A DNA stretch of 19,166 nt. Origin: an uncultured Angelakisella sp. GTDB taxonomy: Bacteria > Bacillota > Clostridia > Oscillospirales > Ruminococcaceae. A model generated the notes under the pieces. The model made no database searches, was not told where the DNA came from, and saw only the letters and a list, made by a program, of their open reading frames with translations. Of the stretch, positions 14,595 through 19,166 are shown one piece after another. Location: NCBI GenBank assembly GCA_947564495.1, contig CANOCD010000001.1, forward strand, positions 1 to 19,166, read 5' to 3'. Each line of letters opens with the position of its first letter. Position 1 is the stretch's first letter. Made by a program: the position numbers and the translations under genes.

Positions 14595-15644
14595 ATGAAA
14601 AGATTTCTGACCGTGTTCCTGTCCGTCGCCATGGTGCTGACCCTTGCCGCCTGCGGAGGCGGCGGCCAGCCCCAGAACAGCAGCAGCCCCGCTCCCGCCG
14701 CCCCTGACGCCTCCGCCCCGGCCCCCGAGGGCCCCCGGGCCGAGACCCTTCGCATCACCATCGGCACCGCCGGGACCTCCGGCGCCCTCTACCCCATGGG
14801 GGTAGCCATGGCTGAGACCATCACCAAGCACGTGGAGGGCGTCTCCGCCACCGGCGAGGCCACCGCCGCCTCCATCGAGAACCTGCGGAACCTCCACGAG
14901 GGCAAGATGGGCATGGCCATCTCCCAGACCGAGGTCGCCTCCTTCGCCTACAACGGCACCGGTGCCTACGAGGGCAACGCCTACACCGACATCCGGGCCA
15001 TGTACGCCACCATCAACAACTACCTCCAGGTCTTTACCCTGAAAAACAGCGGCATCCAGTCCATCGCCGACCTGGAGGGCAAGACGGTGAGCATGGGCTC
15101 CGCCGGCAGCGGCGGGGAGCTTGCCGCCCGTGCCATGCTCTCCGCCTACGGCCTGGATTACACCAAGGTGAACGCCCAGTTCATGGGGGAATCGGACGGC
15201 GCCGCCGCCCTTAGCGACGGCAAGATCGACGCCATGATCGCCACCCACCCCATCAACTCCGCCGCCCTCACCGAGCTGACCACCTCCTGCGAGGCGGTCC
15301 TGGTCCCCATCGAGTCGGAGGAGTTCTACAAGCTGTACCCCGCCTATGTCCCCTACACCGTCCCCGCCGGGACCTATCCCCACAACGACACCGACGTGGT
15401 CATCCCCCGGTCCCGGATCATCATGTGCACCTCCACCAACAGCGGCCTTACCGATGACGACATCTACGAGATCACCAAGGCCGTCTGGGAGAACCGGGAC
15501 GAGTGGGCCTCCAGCGCCAAGGCGGTAGAGACCCAGGTGGTCTGGGAGGACGTCCTGGTGGGCATCGACATCCCCCTCCATCCCGGCGCCATCCGCTACC
15601 TGGAGGAGAAGGGGGTCAAGGTCCCCGACAACCTGAAGGGCTGA
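14595..15644 (+). CDS. TAXI-family TRAP transporter solute-binding lipoprotein
   Basis: A 349-aa receptor that binds a substrate outside the cell for a TRAP secondary transporter. It has a lipoprotein signal ending in LTLAAC (Cys20), a Ser/Pro/Ala-rich linker to about residue 45, and then the TAXI pattern: TIGTAGTSGALYPMGVAMAE, followed by SIENLRNLHEGKMGMAISQ. Two ATGs are adjacent (14592 and 14595); I take the second because AGGAGGG (14582-14588) then has a normal 6-nt spacing, versus 3 nt for the first. TAXI receptors are known for acidic ligands such as glutamate and dicarboxylates, but most are uncharacterised. It precedes its permease by 83 nt with a GC hairpin between them, and follows the AroA-like gene by 69 nt on the same strand. 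Confidence 0.93.
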   Translation: MKRFLTVFLSVAMVLTLAACGGGGQPQNSSSPAPAAPDASAPAPEGPRAETLRITIGTAGTSGALYPMGVAMAETITKHVEGVSATGEATAASIENLRNLHEGKMGMAISQTEVASFAYNGTGAYEGNAYTDIRAMYATINNYLQVFTLKNSGIQSIADLEGKTVSMGSAGSGGELAARAMLSAYGLDYTKVNAQFMGESDGAAALSDGKIDAMIATHPINSAALTELTTSCEAVLVPIESEEFYKLYPAYVPYTVPAGTYPHNDTDVVIPRSRIIMCTSTNSGLTDDDIYEITKAVWENRDEWASSAKAVETQVVWEDVLVGIDIPLHPGAIRYLEEKGVKVPDNLKG

Positions 15645-15671
15645 GCCTTTCCATCCGATCAAAAGAAACCG

Positions 15672-15702
15672 CGGGGCGGACGGCTCGGTGCCGCCTGCCC
15701 CG
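15672..15702 (+). other. Intercistronic GC-rich hairpin between TRAP receptor and permease
   Basis: The arms 15672-15683 and 15691-15702 make 11 G-C pairs with one bulged base on each side (A15680, T15696) and a 7-nt loop. There is no U-run after it, so it is not a typical terminator. In other transporters such hairpins protect the receptor part of the mRNA and raise receptor over permease levels; that role here is inferred. Confidence 0.6.
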
Positions 15703-15727
15703 TATCCTGTTTATCGAGGTGACACGA

Positions 15728-17632
15728 ATGAATGAAAAACGCCCGGGCAGGGAGAACCGGCTCCTGGGCCTCCTTCTTTCGGGGGTCTGCGTCTTTGCCT
15801 CCCTGTTCCATATCTTCATCGCCTGGGATACCTCCATCAGCATCGTCCAGCAGCGGGTGTTCCACGTCTTTGTCATGGTCCTCATCTACTTCCTGATGCA
15901 GACCGAAAAGGCCCAAAGGGAAGGGAAGAGACTGGGGCTCCTTTACGGCCTCCTCTCCCTGGGGGCGGTGACAGTCGGGGGCTACTTCCTGGCCAACACC
16001 ACCCTGGAGGCCCTTCTGAAGCGGGGCATCAGCGGCACCACCACCCTGGACGTGGTCATGGGGGTGCTCCTCATCGCCGCCGTAATGGTTCTGGCCTGGC
16101 GGACGGTGGGCTGGGCCCTCACCGCCCTCAGCGCCATCTTCATCGCCTACGCCATGGCGGGCCCCTATATGCCGGAACTTATCGCCCACAAGGGCTACAA
16201 CATCCCCTACATCACCAACTACGTGGCCTGGACCAGCGAATCCATCTTCGGCACCTGCGTCAGCGCCTGCGTCTCCTTTGTGGCCCTCTACATCATCTTC
16301 GGGGAGCTGCTGGATAAGTTCGGGGCGGGGCAGTTTTTCATCGACATCGCCTACGCCCTTACCGGGCGGATGAAGGGCGGGCCCGCCGAAGCCTCGGTGG
16401 TCTCCAGCGCCCTTATGGGCTCCATCAACGGCTCCGCCGTGGCCAACGTGGTCACCACCGGCACCTTCACCATCCCCCTGATGAAAAAGGTGGGCTACCG
16501 CCCGGAATTCGCCGGGGCGGTGGAGGCGGTGGCCTCCACCGGCGGCCAGCTCCTCCCCCCGGTGATGGGGGCGGCGGCCTTCGTCATGGCGGACCTCACC
16601 GGCATCCCCTACTCCACTATCATCATCGCCGCCATCATCCCCGGCATCCTCTACTACCTCAGCCTGGGGGTCTCGGTCTACCTGGAGGCGGACAAGCGGG
16701 GCCTGGAGGCCGAAAGCGGCGACCGCCTGCCCCGGGTGAAGCAGGTCCTCCGGGAGGGCTGGTACTACGCCCTGCCCATCCTGGCTCTCATCGTTGCCCT
16801 GCTGGGCTTCGGCCTTTCCCCCAGCTACTCCGCCCTGTTCAGCATCGCCGTCCTGCTGGTCATCGGCTTTGCCAAGGAGTACAGGCGCAGCCGCCGCCTC
16901 CCCCTCCGGGAGGTCCTTGAGGCCCTGGTCAAGGCGGCCAAGACCACCGTCCCGGTGACGGTGGCCTGTGCCTGCGCCGGCATCGTCATCGGCATCGTCT
17001 CCATGACCGGCATCGGGATCAAGTTCACCAGCATCGTCTTTCAGCTCTCCGGCGGCAATCTCTTCCTCATGCTCCTCCTGGTGATGGTGGCCTGCATCAT
17101 CATGGGGATGGGCCTGCCCAGCACCGCCGCCTACATCATCGCCGCCACGGTGGGGGTCCCCAGCCTGGTGGCGGCGGGCATCCCGGAGCTGGCGGCCAAT
17201 ATGTTCGTCTTCTACTTCGCCATCATGTCCTTCATCACCCCGCCGGTGGCGGTGGCCGCCTACGCGGCGGCGGGCCTTGCCGACTGCAGCGCCAGCAAGA
17301 CCGGGTGGCTGGCCTTTATGCTGGGACTGCCCGGGTTCATCATCCCCTTTATCTACGCCTACAACCCCGCCCTTCTCATCGTGGATACCCCGGCGGGGGA
17401 CACCCTCTACATTGCGGCCCTCACCACCTTCGCCGTGGTCCTGGTCTCCATGGCGGTCATCGGCTGGTTCCGGGGGCGGCTGAACCCGGCGCTGCGGGTG
17501 CTGGTGGCGGCCAGCGCCGTCCTCATGTTCATCCCCGGCATCATCTTTGACGTCATTGGGTTGGCCGGGGGGATCGGGATCGTTGCCTATCTCCTGATCA
17601 CCCGGAAAAAGGTGGTCAAGGCGGCTCCGTGA
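15728..17632 (+). CDS. TRAP transporter permease, 4TM/12TM fusion protein
   Basis: A 634-aa integral membrane protein combining the small (DctQ-like, about residues 10-180) and large (DctM-like, the rest) TRAP subunits in one chain, the form that works with TAXI receptors. Many hydrophobic segments are visible. Family motifs include EASVVSSALMGSINGSAVANV in the first half of the large domain (shown here in part: GSINGSAVANV), STGGQLLPPVMGAAAFVMAD and MGMGLPSTAAYIIAATVGVP, and near the end SFITPPVAVAAYAAAGLA. GAGGTGA (15716-15722) is 5 nt before the chosen ATG; an earlier in-frame start (15503) would lie inside the receptor gene and is rejected. It would import the TAXI-bound acid with sodium or protons. 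It ends the presumed unit, followed by a terminator. Confidence 0.93.
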   Translation: MNEKRPGRENRLLGLLLSGVCVFASLFHIFIAWDTSISIVQQRVFHVFVMVLIYFLMQTEKAQREGKRLGLLYGLLSLGAVTVGGYFLANTTLEALLKRGISGTTTLDVVMGVLLIAAVMVLAWRTVGWALTALSAIFIAYAMAGPYMPELIAHKGYNIPYITNYVAWTSESIFGTCVSACVSFVALYIIFGELLDKFGAGQFFIDIAYALTGRMKGGPAEASVVSSALMGSINGSAVANVVTTGTFTIPLMKKVGYRPEFAGAVEAVASTGGQLLPPVMGAAAFVMADLTGIPYSTIIIAAIIPGILYYLSLGVSVYLEADKRGLEAESGDRLPRVKQVLREGWYYALPILALIVALLGFGLSPSYSALFSIAVLLVIGFAKEYRRSRRLPLREVLEALVKAAKTTVPVTVACACAGIVIGIVSMTGIGIKFTSIVFQLSGGNLFLMLLLVMVACIIMGMGLPSTAAYIIAATVGVPSLVAAGIPELAANMFVFYFAIMSFITPPVAVAAYAAAGLADCSASKTGWLAFMLGLPGFIIPFIYAYNPALLIVDTPAGDTLYIAALTTFAVVLVSMAVIGWFRGRLNPALRVLVAASAVLMFIPGIIFDVIGLAGGIGIVAYLLITRKKVVKAAP

Positions 17633-17650
17633 CCGGCTCCCCAAAACATG

Positions 17651-17686
17651 AAAAAAAGACAGCCTGTTCACCCCAGGCTGTCTTTT
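17651..17686. terminator. Bidirectional intrinsic terminator after the TRAP permease
   Basis: GACAGCCTG (17658-17666) pairs perfectly with CAGGCTGTC (17674-17682) around a 7-nt loop. Four Ts follow on the plus strand and seven As precede it (a U7 run for the minus strand), so it can end both the TRAP operon and the convergent PepSY gene. Confidence 0.9.
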
Positions 17687-17712
17687 CCTTATATATAACG
17701 ACTCGCCAAGCC

Positions 17713-18402
17713 TCAGTGGTTCTCCCGCTCGTACTCGACGATCCTGCCGTCGCCGGTGACGGTGTAGTCGTATTCGGCCTGCCCGACCCAGAACTCCACC
17801 TCGTACTCCACCATGCCGTTTTCCAGCTCCCGGTCCGCTTTCAGCGCCGAGACCTGGCTTTCGGCAAGCCCCAGGTGCCCCAGGGCGGCGGCCTTGGCGG
17901 CAGCCTCCCCGGCGTCGCTGGCGGTCCCGGTGACGCCATGGTCCTCCCACTTCTCCTTGAGGACCGCCCCGGTGGCCCCGTCGATCTCCAGGTCGTACTC
18001 CACCTGGCCGGCCCAGAACTCCAGCTCATACTCCATCCGGCCGTGCTCCCAGTCCGCCTCGGCGTCGGTCCAGGTCACCTGGTCGCCGGAAAGCCCCATC
18101 CGCTCCAGGGCGGCGGTTTTGGCCCCCTCCAACCCGATGTCCCCGGCGGGAGAGGCAGAAGGCGCAGGCGACGCAGAGGGCGTGTCCTGTGCGGGGGGCG
18201 CCGGGGGGACCGGGGGCGTCTCCGGCACGGCGGGCGTGGCAGGAGCCTCCGGAGCGGGCTCGGCAGGGGACGCCGAAGCCGGAGGGGCGGGCGGCGGGGG
18301 AGCCGCCGGACTTTGGGGTCCGGCCCCTGCCCCGCATCCCGGCAGGGCCAGGACCATCGTGCCGGCAATAAGGATACACCAAATTCTTCCTGATACTTTC
18401 AT
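17713..18402 (-). CDS. Tandem PepSY-domain lipoprotein
   Basis: A 229-aa exported lipoprotein: signal peptide with LPGC (lipid-modified Cys23), a Pro/Ala/Ser-rich spacer of roughly 65 residues (about 24-90), then two PepSY domains in tandem. The two end in parallel segments (MEYELEFWAGQVEYDLEIDG and MVEYEVEFWVGQAEYDYTV), so they arose by duplication. PepSY domains are known as inhibitory or regulatory modules of secreted proteases or as envelope proteins of unknown role; a protease-modulating role here is inference. ATG 18402 is chosen because it gives the signal peptide and follows AAGGAG; a longer upstream frame would be cytoplasmic nonsense. Its promoter is at 18439-18467. It is convergent with the TRAP operon and divergent from the RidA gene. 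Confidence 0.88.
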   Translation of the reverse strand: MKVSGRIWCILIAGTMVLALPGCGAGAGPQSPAAPPPPAPPASASPAEPAPEAPATPAVPETPPVPPAPPAQDTPSASPAPSASPAGDIGLEGAKTAALERMGLSGDQVTWTDAEADWEHGRMEYELEFWAGQVEYDLEIDGATGAVLKEKWEDHGVTGTASDAGEAAAKAAALGHLGLAESQVSALKADRELENGMVEYEVEFWVGQAEYDYTVTGDGRIVEYERENH

Positions 18403-18438
18403 CCATCCGATCTCCTTCCCATATTGCGTTTGGGTTTT

Positions 18439-18467
18439 AGGATACCATATAAAAGAAGATTTTTCAA
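18439..18467 (-). promoter_or_regulatory. Candidate promoter of the PepSY lipoprotein gene
   Basis: On the minus strand TTGAAA (18467-18462, 5 of 6), 17-nt spacer, TATCCT (18444-18439, 4 of 6) preceded by TGG, an extended -10. The leader would be about 30 nt. Confidence 0.6.
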
Positions 18468-18570
18468 GCGGGATGAGGGCGGTGGACCTAAATGACAGCT
18501 GCCACGCTGGAGCCCCCTTGTCGATTCTGCACAGAAGCCCCCCTCTCTTTTTGTCACGATATACAATCTT

Positions 18571-18614
18571 TGTTGAAATAAACAATTTGTTGTTGAATTA
18601 CAACTTCTGTTGAA
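18571..18614 (+). repeat. Three direct TGTTGAA repeats at the RidA promoter
   Basis: TGTTGAA occurs at 18571-18577, 18591-18597 and 18608-18614, with start-to-start distances of 20 and 17 bp. The second overlaps the -35 box and the third ends just before the -10. The first is part of an imperfect dyad TTGTT-N6-AACAA, and GTTG-N5-CAAC lies over the second. This looks like an operator array, but no regulator is identified. Confidence 0.55.
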
Positions 18615-18621
18615 GTATAAT
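18593..18621 (+). promoter_or_regulatory. Sigma-A promoter of the RidA gene
   Basis: TTGAAT (4 of 6), 17-nt spacer and a perfect TATAAT (18616-18621). The start of transcription would be near 18628, giving a leader of about 88 nt. Confidence 0.8.
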
Positions 18622-18637
18622 AAGGTCGTAAGAAGTT

Positions 18638-18688
18638 CCGGGTGAGGGGCCCGGAGGGCAAAGGGGGAGACAGGCGCCGGTCTCCCCC
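18638..18688 (+). promoter_or_regulatory. Two hairpins in the RidA leader
   Basis: The first has a 5-bp stem (18638-18642 with 18650-18654). The second has a perfect 8-bp stem GGGGGAGA (18663-18670) with TCTCCCCC (18681-18688), extended by C18671-G18680. They occupy most of the leader and end about 27 nt before the start codon. There is no T-run, so they are not terminators. No known riboswitch class is recognised. Confidence 0.5.
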
Positions 18689-18715
18689 GTGACAGGAAAG
18701 GAAAGAAGGTAAACC

Positions 18716-19096
18716 ATGGCGGAAGAAAAAAAGCAGATCGTAACGGCAAACGCCCCGTCCCCGGCGGGACCCTATTCCCAGGCCATCGTGGCGGGGGGCT
18801 TCGTCTTTGTGGCGGGCCAGCGCCCCCAGGACCCGGCCACCGGGGAGATCGGGGAGACCATCCAGGAGCAGACCCGCCAGGTCATCCAAAACCTGGAGGC
18901 GGTCCTTACAGCGGCGGGGTCCTCCCTGGAGAAGGTGGTGCGCTCCACCGTCTACCTTTCGGACATCAAAAACTTCGCCCCCATGAACGAGGTCTACAAA
19001 GAGATGATGCCCCAGCCCTTCCCGGCCCGGACCACCCTGGGGGCCCAGCTGCGGAACATCCTTGTCGAGATCGACGTCATCGCCCTGGCGGAGTAA
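18716..19096 (+). CDS. ridA: RidA family protein (2-iminobutanoate/2-iminopropanoate deaminase-like)
   Basis: A 126-aa cytoplasmic protein of the RidA (YjgF/YER057c) family, which hydrolyses reactive imine/enamine intermediates released by PLP enzymes such as threonine dehydratase and so protects other PLP enzymes. Family motifs are present: APSPAGPYSQAI near the N-terminus, FVAGQ, and ARTTLGAQL containing Arg105, the residue that contacts the substrate carboxylate in active RidA proteins. Glu118 in VEIDVIAL is the matching acidic position, so an active deaminase is likely. Length is as expected for a slightly N-extended family member. The start is preceded by GAAGG. The following gene begins 28 nt downstream, suggesting co-transcription; its product might be the PLP enzyme partner but cannot be seen. 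Confidence 0.95.
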   Translation: MAEEKKQIVTANAPSPAGPYSQAIVAGGFVFVAGQRPQDPATGEIGETIQEQTRQVIQNLEAVLTAAGSSLEKVVRSTVYLSDIKNFAPMNEVYKEMMPQPFPARTTLGAQLRNILVEIDVIALAE

Positions 19097-19124
19097 CAAA
19101 AAAAGGAAAAGGAGGCCCTGTTCC

Positions 19125-19166
19125 ATGCGTTCTATTGACGAGATCCTGCCCCTGCTGACCCCCCTT
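19125..19166 (+). CDS. Start of a gene cut by the window edge
   Basis: ATG at 19125 follows a strong AAAAGGAGG with normal spacing and opens 14 codons (beginning MRSIDEIL) to the end of the window. It is 28 nt after RidA without a terminator, so the two are probably one operon. The product cannot be identified from so few residues. Confidence 0.65.
   Translation, partial: MRSIDEILPLLTPL

Larger units (their letters stand above)
18403..18715. other. Divergent regulatory region between PepSY and RidA genes
   Basis: This 313-bp gap is AT-rich in its middle (about 18530-18625) and contains the PepSY promoter on the minus strand, and on the plus strand the RidA promoter, three TGTTGAA repeats and two leader hairpins. 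I see no small gene in it. Confidence 0.7.

Noticed and set aside
15659..17950. Long minus-strand open frame antisense to the TRAP permease
   Set aside because: Composition is Gly/Asp/His/Glu repeats typical of the reverse of a GC-rich membrane protein gene, and it runs across a bidirectional terminator.

Overview
The window is GC-rich (clearly above 60% by eye, with G/C-loaded third codon positions), yet its promoters are sigma-A type, its ribosome binding sites are strong AAGGAGG sequences, and it carries Gram-positive lipoproteins, a type I dockerin and a TAXI-type TRAP transporter. This suggests a chromosomal segment of a high-GC gut Clostridium, most likely Oscillospiraceae (Flavonifractor, Oscillibacter or Lawsonibacter-like). 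That placement is inference from style and gene content, not from a marker gene. I see no tRNA, rRNA, IS element, phage gene or CRISPR array.

Left part (1-5423): a lipoprotein substrate-binding protein of the peptide/nickel ABC family on the minus strand (12-1580) is divergent from an M20 dipeptidase (1972-3321). An S9 prolyl-oligopeptidase-family serine peptidase (3410-5356) follows the dipeptidase under its own promoter. A hairpin terminator (5380-5422) sits between the S9 gene and the convergent genes to its right. The theme is oligopeptide capture and intracellular peptide breakdown.

Centre (5439-12145): a two-gene minus-strand operon encodes a 1610-aa secreted M60-family (mucin/glycoprotein-directed) zinc metallopeptidase with a type I dockerin and several carbohydrate-binding-like and FnIII-like modules. 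Only 6 nt after it comes a 425-aa protein with signal peptide, a cohesin-like beta domain, a Pro/Glu stalk and a C-terminal membrane anchor. The peptidase has no anchor of its own, so the pair may be a minimal dockerin-cohesin surface assembly. Divergent from it is an orphan 115-aa gene with its own extended -10 promoter and terminator.

Right part (12167-17686): a LysR regulator is divergent from an AroA (EPSP synthase)-family carboxyvinyltransferase. That gene is followed on the same strand by a TAXI-family TRAP binding lipoprotein and a fused 4TM/12TM TRAP permease, ending in a bidirectional terminator. The AroA homologue lacks the Ser-Ser of the active-site SSQ motif and the Arg of the SGTxxR motif, so it may not be the housekeeping shikimate enzyme. 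LysR, AroA-like enzyme and organic-acid importer look like one regulated module.

Right edge (17713-19166): a tandem-PepSY lipoprotein on the minus strand is divergent from a RidA-family enamine deaminase. RidA has a repeat-decorated promoter and a two-hairpin leader, and is followed at 28 nt by the first 14 codons of another gene cut by the window edge.
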